In this document: piece after piece, positions 9,467 to 19,578 of the stretch
Layout of the letters: each line of letters begins with the position of its first letter
Numbering within the stretch: the first letter of the stretch is position 1
From: Thiogranum sp.
Lineage (GTDB): Bacteria; Pseudomonadota; Gammaproteobacteria; DSM-19610
Length of the DNA stretch: 64,000 nt
Direction of reading: 5' to 3'
NCBI GenBank assembly: GCA_030148775.1
Contig: JASBST010000108.1
Location: 124,001 to 188,000 of the forward strand
The notes under the pieces: generated by a model
Told to the model about the DNA's origin: nothing
Seen by the model: only the letters and a program-made list of their open reading frames with translations
Databases searched by the model: none
Program-made: the position numbers and the translations under genes

Positions 9467-10291
9467 CTAGTCTCCCCTGGCGCTGACCGAAGTCGAGGCG
9501 CGTACTTCGTGCAACTGGGAACCACGTTGAATCTTCAACAGCAGGTCCCACATCCCCGGCTGCGGCAGGCGCAATATCGTCTGATACAGCCCGGGTTCGA
9601 CTTCCTGCATGTCGAATGTCATGTCCTTGCGGCTGTCCGACGGCCGGAGAAAAACCCCGCTCACCTCGGCAAAGCGCAGCGGTGCGTCGTCGGCTTCCTT
9701 CACCCGCACCTGAAAGACCGCCGGAGCGCCAACCACCGGTTTTTTCAACCAACCCTTGTCAACCTTCCAGCCGCGCTCCTGCTGCCGTTTCACCTGATCC
9801 AGGTAGGCATTGTACTGTTCTTCTTTTTTCTGGAAATTATTCGCCACGGTGCCGGGAAACAAAGACTGTACCTGTTCGTCTATAGACGCTTTCGGGAGTA
9901 TAAGCTGCGCCAGCCACGGCGGCAGCCCCTGGGTGGAGATGGTCACCAGTACGCCATCGAGGGCGAACAAGGCGAGAAAGAACGCCACGATCAGCGCCGG
10001 TGCCCAGTGGAACCAGCGCCGCTTGGGTGCCCCTTCGGCACGCCGCTGTTCGTAGCTGCTGCTGATAATGCCCAGCAGATAGCCACCTACGGCCAACACG
10101 GCGATATACATCGCCAGCACATCGGCGCCAGGCCAGCGCAGCATGCTGTAGAGCACCACCAGCGAAATGGAAATCAGCGCCACCAGGGCCGCCGACAGTT
10201 TGCCGTTCAACGGCGACAGCGAATAAACCAGCAGAAACAGAAGCACTTCGGCCAGCGCCCCCAACGGCAGAGCAAGCAGTGACTGCAACAT
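9467..10291 (-). CDS. ccoH: cbb3 oxidase assembly protein CcoH/FixH, N-terminally extended
   Basis: At 274 residues this is about 100 longer than the usual FixH/CcoH. The C-terminal part (from about residue 90) has the family plan: one TM helix (about 92-113), then a periplasmic domain with RVKEADDAPLRFAEV and PQPGMWDLLLKI. The extra N-terminus (1-90) is hydrophobic with three or four predicted helices. The start codon overlaps the ccoG stop by one base, so the extension is probably genuinely translated. FixH/CcoH acts at a late stage of cbb3 assembly. The role of the extension is unknown. Confidence 0.88.
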   Translation of the reverse strand: MLQSLLALPLGALAEVLLFLLVYSLSPLNGKLSAALVALISISLVVLYSMLRWPGADVLAMYIAVLAVGGYLLGIISSSYEQRRAEGAPKRRWFHWAPALIVAFFLALFALDGVLVTISTQGLPPWLAQLILPKASIDEQVQSLFPGTVANNFQKKEEQYNAYLDQVKRQQERGWKVDKGWLKKPVVGAPAVFQVRVKEADDAPLRFAEVSGVFLRPSDSRKDMTFDMQEVEPGLYQTILRLPQPGMWDLLLKIQRGSQLHEVRASTSVSARGD

Positions 10292-11712
10292 CAGTAATTC
10301 GTCCCCGGCAGGTAGAAGGTGGCAGGCGCACTGATCATGCCCAGATCATCGCGCCGCTGCGGCACCAGATTGAAGTCAAAACCGCGCGAACCTTTCACAT
10401 CCCGGCTCGAACCCCAGCGTACACGCGCCAGCACGTGCAGGGCGCGTTGCGGCGGCAATTCCACCGATGCCAGCTTGCCGAGATCGAGTTGGGCACCGGC
10501 CAGCCCCCGCATCATGATGGCGACCTGGATCGGTTCGTCGGTCTTGTTTTCCATATGCAGTTCATAGCGATTCTGTATGCGCCCGTCCGAGAGGCGCACA
10601 AACAGGGGCTGACGCAACTGGACCACACTGAGTTCGAGCGGCGCCTGATTACCCACGCTCCAGGCCAGGGCGCCGATGGCCGTCAGCAATAGCACGCCAT
10701 AGGCGATGGTACGCGGCTTCCACAGCCGACTGGGCAGTCCGGCGGCCTGTTTCTCGGAGGTATAGCCGATCAGGCTTTTACCCCACCCAAGCGAGTCCAT
10801 GATGGTCGCGCAGGCGTCGATACACAGCGCACAGCTGATGCACTGCACCTGCAGCCCATCACGGATATCGATACCCGTGGGGCAGACCTGCACGCAGTAA
10901 CCGCAGTCGATACAGTCACCGACACCTTGTTGCTGGCGCTGCTCTCGGTTTTTCAGTTGGCGCGTGACCCGGTGGCGTCCGCGCCGCGCCTCGCCGCGGG
11001 AGGTGTCATAGGCGACGATACGGGTGTCGGCGTCAAACATCACCGACTGGAAGCGGGCGTAAGGGCACATATAGGTACAGACCTGTTCGCGCGCCAGGCC
11101 GGCCATGACATAGGTGGTCGCAGTCAAAAACAAGGTCGTGGCGTAAGCGGCAAACGGCGCATCACCGCTGAACCAGTCGACGATCAGTCGCGGCGCGTCC
11201 TCCCAATAGAGGGTGAAAGTCAGACCGGTGAGAAACGCCGCCAGCAGCCAGAGAAAGTGGGTAGACGTCTTGCGTACCAGCTTGGCGGCGCTCCATGGCG
11301 CCTTGTCCAGACGAATGCGGGCGACACGGTCTCCCTGGACCAACCGCTCGATAAGCATGTACAAATCGGTCCAAAGAGTTTGAAAACAGAAGTAACCGCA
11401 AAACACCCGACCGGCGAGTCCGGTGACAAAAAAGAGCAACAGCGCGGCGATCACCAGCAGACCGGCGAGCCAGAACAGGTCCTGGGCATGCACCACCAGA
11501 TCGAACAGATAGAATTTGCGCGCGGAAATATCGAACAACACAGCCTGGTCGGGGCCGACATTGCGCTCCCAACGCAGCCAGGGCAAAAGAAAGTAGACAC
11601 TGTAAGCGAGGCCCAGAATACCCCACTTCAGGTTTCGGAAACGCCCCTTGACGGAACGCGTGTAAATAGGGATCCGCGCCTGGTAAAGCGGTTGCGCACC
11701 GGCGTCAGCCAT
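10291..11712 (-). CDS. ccoG: Cytochrome c oxidase accessory protein CcoG (RdxA/FixG)
   Basis: A 473-residue membrane iron-sulfur protein implicated in Cu(II) reduction during cbb3 assembly. Several TM helices occupy the first half. Two ferredoxin-type clusters follow: CIDCGYCVQVCP and CISCALCIDAC. The CxxxCP site in the membrane part (EQVCTYMCPYAR) is also present. The C-terminus is an immunoglobulin-like FixG domain. It sits between ccoP (34 bases upstream) and ccoH (overlapping). Confidence 0.96.
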   Translation of the reverse strand: MADAGAQPLYQARIPIYTRSVKGRFRNLKWGILGLAYSVYFLLPWLRWERNVGPDQAVLFDISARKFYLFDLVVHAQDLFWLAGLLVIAALLLFFVTGLAGRVFCGYFCFQTLWTDLYMLIERLVQGDRVARIRLDKAPWSAAKLVRKTSTHFLWLLAAFLTGLTFTLYWEDAPRLIVDWFSGDAPFAAYATTLFLTATTYVMAGLAREQVCTYMCPYARFQSVMFDADTRIVAYDTSRGEARRGRHRVTRQLKNREQRQQQGVGDCIDCGYCVQVCPTGIDIRDGLQVQCISCALCIDACATIMDSLGWGKSLIGYTSEKQAAGLPSRLWKPRTIAYGVLLLTAIGALAWSVGNQAPLELSVVQLRQPLFVRLSDGRIQNRYELHMENKTDEPIQVAIMMRGLAGAQLDLGKLASVELPPQRALHVLARVRWGSSRDVKGSRGFDFNLVPQRRDDLGMISAPATFYLPGTNY

Positions 11713-11746
11713 TGCCTTCGCCTGAACCTAGAGCCCGCACATGGCT

Positions 11747-12676
11747 CTACTGCCCGCCCCCCAGTTCGTGCACATAGACCGTCAACAACTTGATCTGCGC
11801 TGGCGTCAGCCGTTCCGACCAGTGCGGCATCTGCCGCTGCACGCCGCCGCTGATGACTTTTTCGACCCGTTCCAACTTGACCGCGGGATCATCGGTCCCG
11901 TTGACATCGGCGATCGTCCAGATCTGGTCGGTAAGATTTGCCGCGCCCTGGGATTTCAGTCCGGTGCCGGCCGGCGTGTGGCAGTAATGACAGCCGCCCT
12001 CCTGGGTCTGGAAGATTTTTTCGCCGCGGGCGCGGGCAACGCCGTCCACGGGATTGCCCGACAGGCTCAGCACGTACGAAGCGACATCCCGCAGTTGTTT
12101 GGCGTCGAAGGTATCGCTGAACGCCGGCATGAAACCGTAACGGCCGTCGGCGATCGTTTTGTGCACCTGCTCGATGCTTCCGCCCCACAGCCAGGCATCA
12201 TCGGCCAGATTGGGAAACAAACCGATCACCCCCTGTCCACCGGCCCCATGGCAGGCGGCACAGTTGTCGCCGAACAAGCCTTTGGCGACCGAGCGGGTAT
12301 AGGCCATCATTTCCGGATCGGCGAGAATCTGCGCGTAGCTGGCGTCGGCAACCTTGGACATGTACTCCTGGCTGAGGCGCGCCTCTTTGCCCTCCTTCAA
12401 ATCCCGGATCAGTAATGCGCGGGTATTCCAATGCGTGGTTTTGACGCTGCCGTCGCTGTCGACAAAGGTGATATCGTTGAACATCCCCTTGGTGAAACTG
12501 CCACCGACCGGCCAGGCGGGATACAGCACCCAGTAGATCAGCGCGAACACCACCGTCGCGTAAAAAGCCCACAGCCACCAGGTCGGCAAAGGATTGTTGA
12601 ACTCCTGAATGTCACCGTCCCAGGCGTGGCCGGTCGTCTGCACGGCTCCCTGTGATCTAGCTTTTTTGTCGCTCAT
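11747..12676 (-). CDS. ccoP: cbb3 oxidase dihaem subunit CcoP
   Basis: Membrane-anchored dihaem cytochrome c that feeds electrons to CcoO/CcoN. The N-terminus has the family sequence HAWDGDIQEFNNPLP, then a TM helix (WWLWAFYATVVFALIYWVLY). Two haem c sites are visible, CAACH and CHYCH, each in a cytochrome c fold. Length (309) is standard. The gene start overlaps the end of ccoQ by 20 bases. Confidence 0.97.
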   Translation of the reverse strand: MSDKKARSQGAVQTTGHAWDGDIQEFNNPLPTWWLWAFYATVVFALIYWVLYPAWPVGGSFTKGMFNDITFVDSDGSVKTTHWNTRALLIRDLKEGKEARLSQEYMSKVADASYAQILADPEMMAYTRSVAKGLFGDNCAACHGAGGQGVIGLFPNLADDAWLWGGSIEQVHKTIADGRYGFMPAFSDTFDAKQLRDVASYVLSLSGNPVDGVARARGEKIFQTQEGGCHYCHTPAGTGLKSQGAANLTDQIWTIADVNGTDDPAVKLERVEKVISGGVQRQMPHWSERLTPAQIKLLTVYVHELGGGQ

Positions 12677-12878
12677 CGTCGTTTTCCTCGCCGTTACCGG
12701 CGTCTAAATCGCGTTCGTCGTCCTGCAGCGGGATGTACTTGTACGACTCGAGCCGCTTTGCACGTTTCTTCCCCGTGTAGACATAGATCAAAATGCCGCA
12801 AAAGGTGAAAAAGAATATCAGCAACGCCAGGATTTTGGAGTTCTCGAAACGACTCAGCCATTGTAACCAGTCCGGCAT
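12657..12878 (-). CDS. ccoQ: cbb3 oxidase small subunit CcoQ
   Basis: A 73-residue single-TM protein (helix about 15-36) with a basic stretch (GKKRAKRLESYK) and a strongly acidic tail. CcoQ stabilises the CcoP-CcoNO interaction. Position between ccoO and ccoP and the overlap with ccoP fix the identity, since the sequence itself is poorly conserved. It is slightly longer than the usual 50-60 residues because of the acidic tail. Confidence 0.88.
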   Translation of the reverse strand: MPDWLQWLSRFENSKILALLIFFFTFCGILIYVYTGKKRAKRLESYKYIPLQDDERDLDAGNGEENDDERQKS

Positions 12879-12911
12879 TGCGGCATTCTCCCGCCTCCTC
12901 CGCGCCTTAAC

Positions 12912-13649
<738 letters not shown>

Positions 13650-13673
13650 TGTAAATGTCTCCGCGGGCCCGGG

Positions 13674-15128
13674 TCAGGCGTTGGCCATCTTGGCGGCGAT
13701 CCTGGCTTCGATTTCGGCGCTTTCGATGCGCGACTGACGCACCGTCATGTACATGTTCCAGGCCATGACGGCAACGCCGGAGATAAAGAACACGCCGCCC
13801 ATGGCGCGCACGACGTAAGGCTCGTGCAGGAACGCCACGGTCTCGACAAAGGTGTAGGCAAGGTTGCCGTAGTCGTCGAAACTGCGCAGCATCAGTCCCT
13901 GGAAAATCCCGGCCACCCACATGGCGGTGATATACAACAGGATACCGATGGTCGCCAGCCAGAAATGCACATACACCAGGCGAACACTGTAAAGACGGGT
14001 ATCGTAGAGACGTGGCACCATGTGATAAAAAGAGCCGAAGGTGATCATGGCCACCCAGCCCAGCGCCCCGGAATGCACATGGCCGATCGTCCAGTCGGTA
14101 TAGTGAGACAGTGCGTTCACGCTCTTAAGCGACATCAGCGGTCCCTCGAAGGTCGCCATGCCGTAAAAGGACAAGGCGGTGATCAAAAACAGCATCACCG
14201 GATCGGTACGCAGCTTTTCCCAGGCACCGGAGAGCGTCATGATGCCGTTGATCATCCCGCCCCATGAAGGCAGCAACAGCATGATGGAAAAGGTGGCGGC
14301 CAGCGTCGAGGTCCAGTCCGGCAGCGCCGTCCAGTGCAGGTGGTGCGCGCCCACCCACATATACAGGAAGGACAGCGCCCAGAAATGGATGATCGACAGG
14401 CGATAGGAATACACCGGCCGTCCCGCCTGCTTGGGTACGAAATAGTACATCATGCCGAGAAACGCCGCGGTCAGGAAAAAGCCCACCGCGTTGTGGCCGT
14501 ACCACCACTGCGTCATGGCATCCTGCACGCCGGAGAACAAGCTATAGGACTTGAGTGTGAACAGTCCCACCGGCACCGCCAGGTTGTTGAAGATATGCAA
14601 AATGGCGGTGGCCAGGATGAAGGCCATATAAAACCAGTTGGCCACATAGATATGCGGTTGCGAGCGACGTCGCAGGGTCTGCGCGTAAAGCGTGAAATAC
14701 ACCACCCAGGTGACGGCGATCAGGATGTCGATCGGCCACTCGAACTCGGCGTATTCGCGCGACTGCGTGTAACCGAACATGTAGCTGAGCGCACCCAGGC
14801 CTACCGCCAGCTGCCACCCCCAGAAGGTGAAACTCGCCATCCAGTCGCTGTACAGACGGGTCTGACAAGTACGCTGCACGATATAGTAGGATGTGGCGAA
14901 CAGCGCGCAGCCGCCGAAACCGAAAATCACCAGCGTGGTATGCACCGGGCGCAGCCGGCCGAAAGTGATTTGCGGAATGTCGAAATTGAGAAACGGCCAG
15001 GCCAGTTAGGAGGCGATGTACACACCCGCCGCCATGCCTAACAGCCCCCAGACCAGGGCCATAACGGAAAACTTCTTGATGATTTCGTAATTGTACTGCT
15101 GGGTATTGGCGAGCCCGGTATGTGCCAT
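13674..15128 (-). pseudogene. ccoN: ccoN, cbb3 oxidase catalytic subunit, interrupted by in-frame TAA at codon 41
   Basis: Translation from ATG 15128 gives MAHTGLANTQQYNYEIIKKF and a first TM helix ending GVYIAS, then TAA (15006-15008), then [22 protein letters not shown] in the same frame. In homologues the stop position is usually Gln (as in IAAQLVWP), so a single CAA to TAA change explains it. All haem and copper ligands lie downstream and are intact: RPVH, YGHNAVG, GAHHLHW and IGHVHSG. Re-initiation at GTG 14945 would lose the first helix and has no good ribosome site. It is either a sequence error, a recent nonsense mutation or a readthrough site. The rest of the operon is intact. Confidence 0.9.
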
Positions 15129-15416
15129 GATCGTTGCCTCGTCGCGTGAGCGGACTGCTGCCCTCAAGCCGGGTTATAAAAACATGAAATTCTAATATAC
15201 AAATGTGCTGAAGGTAAAGACCGCAGAGTGTTTCTCCGCCCGTCGCCGGGCACGGAAAAAATCGGAAGTAGGCCTAAGTCCCTGTATAAACATACAAGTG
15301 TAGCCCACCTGGAGCGGCAGGCAGGTACCTGCCCAGACCTTGTGGCGATGCATTATAGGGAGAGGCCGTTAAGCGGGCGTTAAGTAATTGCGCCGTTGCC
15401 ACGGCCGCATGCCCAT
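15129..15416. other. Intergenic region between ctaB end and ccoN start
   Basis: These 288 bases hold no gene. They must contain the ccoN promoter on the minus strand; an AT-rich stretch around 15170-15205 is the best place for it. I do not see the FNR/Anr box (TTGAT-N4-ATCAA) expected upstream of a cbb3 operon. Two small palindromes are visible: TGTAT-N4-ATACA at 15283-15296 and GGCAGGTACCTGCC near 15329. No convincing terminator for ctaB was found. Confidence 0.5.
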
Positions 15417-16322
15417 TCAGAGCGTAGGGTAAAAGCGCAAGTAATGATCGACCAGCAGGAAGGCGAACAAGGCCATCAGGTAGACGATCGAATAGCCGAA
15501 AGTCTTCATCGCCTGCGCGCCGCTGTCGTCACGCATCAACGCCCAGGCGTGATAGAGGAATCCGACGCCCAGGGCCAGGGCGCCGATGAGGTACAACAGG
15601 CCGCTCATCCGCGTGGCGTACGGCATCACCGTCACCACCACCAACAGCACGGTATAGAACAGCACCTGCAAGCGCGTAAAGTCGACCCCGTGCGTTACCG
15701 GCAACATGGGTATATCGGCTTTGGCGTATTCGTTGCGCCGGTGGATGGCCAGCGCCCAGAAGTGCGGCGGCGTCCAGACAAAGATGATCAGAAACACCAG
15801 CAAAGCGTTGGGATCGACTTGACCGGTTACAGCGGTCCAGCCAAGCACCGGCGGCGCGGCGCCGGCGGCGCCGCCGATGACGATGTTCTGCGGTGTCGCG
15901 CGTTTCAGATAGAGGGTGTAAATCACCGCGTAGCCGATCAGCGAGGCGAAGGTGAGCGCCGCCGTCAGCACGTTGACGAACTGCACCAGGATCCACATCG
16001 CGAGCACACCGAGGGCGAGGGCGAACAACAAACAGTTGCGCCCGGTGAGATGGCCGCTGGCCACCGGCCGGTTGGCGGTACGCGCCATGCGCGCATCGAC
16101 GTGACGGTCAACCAGATGGTTGATCGCCGCCGCCGACGCCGCCGCCATGCCGATGCCGAGTGTACCGAACACCAACGGCTGCCACGGCACCATCCCCGGT
16201 ACCGAGAGAAACATGCCCACCAGCGCGGTGAACACGATCAAAGCGACCACTTTCAGTTTGCACACACCCAAGTAGTCGCGCCACGCGATCGCGCTACCCG
16301 AGGCTATTGAATAACTAGTCAT
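15417..16322 (-). CDS. ctaB: Protohaem IX farnesyltransferase (haem O synthase)
   Basis: Converts protohaem to haem O, the precursor of haem A for the caa3 oxidase. This is a UbiA-superfamily membrane protein of 301 residues. Visible motifs are the first prenyl-diphosphate motif [19 protein letters not shown] and the later loop ([11 protein letters not shown]). A longer frame from TTG 16334 exists, but ATG 16322 has GGAG five bases ahead. It follows the SURF1 and SCO-like genes, consistent with an oxidase-assembly operon. cyoE is the equivalent name in quinol-oxidase settings. Confidence 0.95.
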   Translation of the reverse strand: MTSYSIASGSAIAWRDYLGVCKLKVVALIVFTALVGMFLSVPGMVPWQPLVFGTLGIGMAAASAAAINHLVDRHVDARMARTANRPVASGHLTGRNCLLFALALGVLAMWILVQFVNVLTAALTFASLIGYAVIYTLYLKRATPQNIVIGGAAGAAPPVLGWTAVTGQVDPNALLVFLIIFVWTPPHFWALAIHRRNEYAKADIPMLPVTHGVDFTRLQVLFYTVLLVVVTVMPYATRMSGLLYLIGALALGVGFLYHAWALMRDDSGAQAMKTFGYSIVYLMALFAFLLVDHYLRFYPTL

Positions 16323-16369
16323 TGTGCTCCACAACGCTATTGCCCGCCCCTGCCGGCGGGTGGCCTATT

Positions 16370-16999
16370 TTACCCCAAGCCGGAGTATTTTAAGAGCCTT
16401 TCCAGGTCTCTGATCACGCCGCCGGGATCATCATCCGGCGCATAGACCATCATCAGATTGCCCATTGGGTCCACCAGATACAGATTGCCCGCCCGCAGCG
16501 CAGACTGCGCCCCGGTGGCGAAAGTGGCGATCAGATCCGAAGCGCCGGTGGCCGGCAGCAATGCCGTCACCTGCCCCGGGAAATGCTCGCCGACCGCGTC
16601 CTGGCTATGCGCGTCCTGATCTTGCGTCTGCCACAACATCAGCCGCTGCAGACGATCGAGGTTCTTGCCCTGCGTCAGGCGGATCTGGCGCATTTTGTAC
16701 AGCTGCTGCACACAGTCCTGCTCGCAAGCGCCCGCGTGCAGGTAGACGAAAGTCCATTTGCCTTGCAACCAGTCGCGCTCGATCGCCTTGCCTTCCAGCG
16801 TCGGCAGATGGAAGGCCGGCAACGGCCGTACAGGCTTTACCAGCGTGCCGTGATTACTGCTGGCGGTCGGCACCCACTCAGGGAACACGAAGAACAACAG
16901 CCAGGCGACAATCACCGGCGAGGCAAACAACACGAATACCAGTACCAACGAAATACGATTGCGCCGCAACACGGCGGGGTCAGGGACTTGAGTCGTCAT
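16370..16999 (-). CDS. SCO-like thioredoxin-fold oxidase assembly protein
   Basis: 209 residues: an N-terminal TM anchor (about 17-39), then a periplasmic thioredoxin-like domain with a CxxxC pair (ACEQDC) at the position where SCO1/SenC binds copper. The LVDPMGNLMMVYAPD segment is typical of the fold. The copper-binding His of classical SCO proteins, expected late in the domain, is not obvious, so the protein may be a divergent relative. It overlaps the SURF1 gene by 20 bases. The inferred role is CuA assembly or thiol redox during maturation of the caa3 oxidase. Confidence 0.8.
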   Translation of the reverse strand: MTTQVPDPAVLRRNRISLVLVFVLFASPVIVAWLLFFVFPEWVPTASSNHGTLVKPVRPLPAFHLPTLEGKAIERDWLQGKWTFVYLHAGACEQDCVQQLYKMRQIRLTQGKNLDRLQRLMLWQTQDQDAHSQDAVGEHFPGQVTALLPATGASDLIATFATGAQSALRAGNLYLVDPMGNLMMVYAPDDDPGGVIRDLERLLKYSGLG

Positions 17000-17726
17000 G
17001 CTTCTCCTGCTTTTTTAAATTGACCGCCAGGTAAATCACCAACAGCGTAGTCGCCAGGGCGAACCACTGCACCGCGTAGCCCACGTTGCGTTCCGGGCCG
17101 AAGGTCTGGCGCAGCGGATGCCAGTCCCTGACATAGCCATCCGGCTGATCGGGATCCAGCAGCAACTCCAGCGGCAGCAGGCGGTAGCCCAGCTGCGCGG
17201 ACAAATGCGCGATATCCACTCGCAGCACCCGATAGGGCCAGCCACGGCGCGGCGTTTCCTCGCCCAGACTGAAACCTTTGTGCGAAACGTCGCGAAGGCG
17301 GCCGCGCACCGTCCGCGGCGCGTGGTCGACGGCGACATCCGGCAGCCGATCGCGACTACCTCCCAGCGGAATCCAGCCGCGATTGACCAGCACCCCGACC
17401 GCCGCGCCCGCAAGTTTCAGCGGCGTCAACACCTCGTAGCCGACCTGGCCGTTATGGGTACGGTTGTCGAGCAGGAACTGACGCGCGCCGTCGTAATGTC
17501 CGACGGCTTCGGCCGGCTGATAGTCCAACCCTTTCACCGAGCGCAGTTGCGCATCAAGCTTCAACAGCGCGCTCTGCGAACCGGCGTGATATTGCGCCAT
17601 CAGGGCGCGCTTTTGAGCGGCGCGATCGAGCTGCCAGAAACCCAGACTCAGCAGAATCCCGAATACCACCAGGGTAATCAGCGTCGGCCACCAACCCGGC
17701 CTGAATTCCATACTGCCAAAGCGCAT
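16980..17726 (-). CDS. SURF1 family oxidase assembly protein
   Basis: 248 residues with the SURF1 plan: TM helix 1 (about 13-31, TLITLVVFGILLSLGFWQL), a periplasmic domain containing NRGWIPLG, and a C-terminal TM helix (NVGYAVQWFALATTLLVIYL). SURF1 proteins help insert haem a into subunit I of aa3/caa3 oxidases. First gene of a SURF1/SCO-like/ctaB unit on the minus strand, divergent from a small membrane protein. An alternative ATG five codons in (17711) is possible. Confidence 0.93.
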   Translation of the reverse strand: MRFGSMEFRPGWWPTLITLVVFGILLSLGFWQLDRAAQKRALMAQYHAGSQSALLKLDAQLRSVKGLDYQPAEAVGHYDGARQFLLDNRTHNGQVGYEVLTPLKLAGAAVGVLVNRGWIPLGGSRDRLPDVAVDHAPRTVRGRLRDVSHKGFSLGEETPRRGWPYRVLRVDIAHLSAQLGYRLLPLELLLDPDQPDGYVRDWHPLRQTFGPERNVGYAVQWFALATTLLVIYLAVNLKKQEKHDDSSP

Positions 17727-17864
17727 GCTTGCAGATTACGCAGCGCCCGGAACCGCCGCAAGCGAAAATCACTATACCCGCATAAGACGCCCCCCACGCA
17801 ACCGCCTTGGTGCGGGCCGACTTTGACTTTATACTGCGACACACGTCCAGTCGCGGTGAAGCCG

Positions 17865-18098
17865 ATGCTTATCAAATCCCTGATCGTAATGGTGCTGATC
17901 GCAATTCTTGCCAGCCTGGCCCTCGGCATGGTCTTTCTGATCAAGGACAAAGGACGCACCGAACGCACCGCCAAAGCGCTGACCTTGCGCATCGTCCTCT
18001 CCGTGTCGCTGTTCGCCCTGCTGATGCTGGGTATTTTCACCGGCTATATCAAACCGCACGGCATCTACCCGCAGGCGCCGGCCCACAGCCAGCCTTAA
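17865..18098 (+). CDS. Twin-transmembrane protein (DUF2909-like)
   Basis: 77 residues with two TM helices (about 5-25 and 42-62) joined by a charged loop (KDKGRTERTAKALTLR). This layout and position in a cytochrome oxidase locus match the DUF2909 family. ATG 17865 follows GGTGA. It is the only plus-strand gene in the oxidase block and sits between the SURF1 unit and the end of ctaE. Its function is not established; a role in oxidase assembly is inferred from its neighbours. Confidence 0.78.
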   Translation: MLIKSLIVMVLIAILASLALGMVFLIKDKGRTERTAKALTLRIVLSVSLFALLMLGIFTGYIKPHGIYPQAPAHSQP

Positions 18099-18106
18099 GC
18101 GCGGGC

Positions 18107-18132
18107 AAAAAAAAGCGCCGCTAGGCGGCGCT
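18107..18132 (-). terminator. Rho-independent terminator after ctaE
   Basis: An 8-bp stem (AGCGCCGC / GCGGCGCT) with a three-base loop, followed on the minus strand by eight T residues. It lies 20 bases past the ctaE stop and ends the caa3 structural operon. Confidence 0.92.
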
Positions 18133-18151
18133 CTTCCAATCCTGATTGCAG

Positions 18152-19012
18152 TTACAGGATATAGACAAAAATAAACAGGCCCAACCAAACCACGTCGACA
18201 AAGTGCCAGTACCAGGCGACGCCTTCGAAGGCAAAGTGATGATCGGGCGTGAAATGGCCTTTCATGCTGCGCAACATGATCACGGTCAACATGATCGCGC
18301 CGACAGTCACGTGGAAACCGTGGAATCCGGTCAGCATGAAGAACGTCGAACCGTAGATCCCCGAACCCAACGTCAGATTGAGTTCGTGGTAGGCATGCAT
18401 GTATTCCATGATCTGCAAGCCAAGGAACGTGAAACCGAGTACCACGGTCGCCAGCAGCCACAACACCAGGGGCGTGCGCTGGTTTTTCTTCAACGCCCAG
18501 TGGGCGAAGGTCACGGTCACGCAGGAACTCAACAGCAGCAGGGTATTGATGGCCGGAATACCCCACGCGCCGATCGTCTCGAACTTGCCACCGACGTCCC
18601 CCGGCCCGTTGGTCGGCCACACCGCCTCAAAGCCGTTCCAGAGAAACTCGTTGGTACCCGGGTCGGCACCGCCAAGCCACGGCACCGAATAGATGCGGGC
18701 GTAGAACAAGGCACCGAAGAATGCAGCGAAAAACATGACTTCGGAGAAAATGAACCAGCCCATACCCCAACGGAAGGAGCGGTCGACCTGGTCGTCGTAC
18801 ATCCCGGACTCGCTCTCGCGGATGACAGTCCCGAACCAGCCGAACATCATGAACAGCACAATGGCGAAACCGGCCACCATCAGCGCTTCGCCGGCATTCC
18901 AGCCGTTCAGAAAATTGGCGACACCCACCAACAGCGTCGTCAGACCTATAGAACCGACTATGGGCCAGTACGTCCCGTGGGGCACGTAGTAACCGCCATG
19001 TGCTTCGCTCAT
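18152..19012 (-). CDS. ctaE: Cytochrome c oxidase subunit III
   Basis: 286 residues with seven TM helices of the aa3/caa3 subunit III family. Visible family sequences are FRWGMGWFIFSEVMFFAAFF, TGFHGFHVTVGAIML and AWYWHFVDVVWLGLF. Last structural gene of the unit ctaC-ctaD-small protein-cox11-ctaE, with a strong terminator after it. Subunit III stabilises the proton entry path of subunit I. The name coxC is also used. Confidence 0.97.
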   Translation of the reverse strand: MSEAHGGYYVPHGTYWPIVGSIGLTTLLVGVANFLNGWNAGEALMVAGFAIVLFMMFGWFGTVIRESESGMYDDQVDRSFRWGMGWFIFSEVMFFAAFFGALFYARIYSVPWLGGADPGTNEFLWNGFEAVWPTNGPGDVGGKFETIGAWGIPAINTLLLLSSCVTVTFAHWALKKNQRTPLVLWLLATVVLGFTFLGLQIMEYMHAYHELNLTLGSGIYGSTFFMLTGFHGFHVTVGAIMLTVIMLRSMKGHFTPDHHFAFEGVAWYWHFVDVVWLGLFIFVYIL

Positions 19013-19036
19013 TCCAACATCCTCATCTCTGGTGTT

Positions 19037-19576
19037 TTAATCCACTAACTTCTGCTTATCGAAAAACGTGTATGCCAGCGTCACGGTGGAGATATGCTCG
19101 GGCAGATCCTTGTCCACCATGAATATCAGCGGCATCTCGCGTTCTTCGCCGGCGGCGAATTTCTGTTCGGTGAAACAAAAACACTCCGTCTTCTTGAAGT
19201 GCAGGGCCGCAAGACCCGGTGTCACGCTGGGAATCGCCTGGCCGACCATCTCCGTCGAGGTACGGTTGCGCGCCAGAAACGAAGTCTGCTTGACTTCTCC
19301 CGGATGAACGGTCATGCGCGCCACTACGGGGCGGAAATCCCAGGGCATGGACTCGTTGACGCTGGCGAGAAACTCCACCGTCACCGTGCGCGAAGTATCC
19401 GGGCTGACATCGACCACCTCCTGCGCCTCGTTACGCGTCTTTCCGTTCAGGCCGGTCAAATCGCACAGCAGCCCATACATGGGCACCAGAGCGAATACGA
19501 ACAACGACATCCCGCCGACGATAAACAGCGTCTGGCGCAGCGTGCGCTTCTTGCCCTGTTCCACTTCCTCACCCAT
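19037..19576 (-). CDS. cox11: Cytochrome c oxidase assembly protein CtaG/Cox11
   Basis: 179 residues: a short cytoplasmic N-terminus, one TM helix (about 17-38) and a periplasmic immunoglobulin-like domain with the copper motif CFCF (in KTECFCFTEQ) and the upstream Cys in YGLLCDLTG. Cox11 delivers copper to the CuB site of subunit I. It starts two bases after the small 36-residue gene and precedes ctaE, the standard order in proteobacteria. Confidence 0.96.
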   Translation of the reverse strand: MGEEVEQGKKRTLRQTLFIVGGMSLFVFALVPMYGLLCDLTGLNGKTRNEAQEVVDVSPDTSRTVTVEFLASVNESMPWDFRPVVARMTVHPGEVKQTSFLARNRTSTEMVGQAIPSVTPGLAALHFKKTECFCFTEQKFAAGEEREMPLIFMVDKDLPEHISTVTLAYTFFDKQKLVD

Positions 19577-19578
19577 GC

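Noticed and set aside
8063-10282. Plus-strand open frame of 739 codons opposite ccoI and ccoH
   Set aside because: It mirrors strongly supported minus-strand genes; the translation has no domains and is rich in His, Gln and Arg, as antisense frames of GC-rich genes are.
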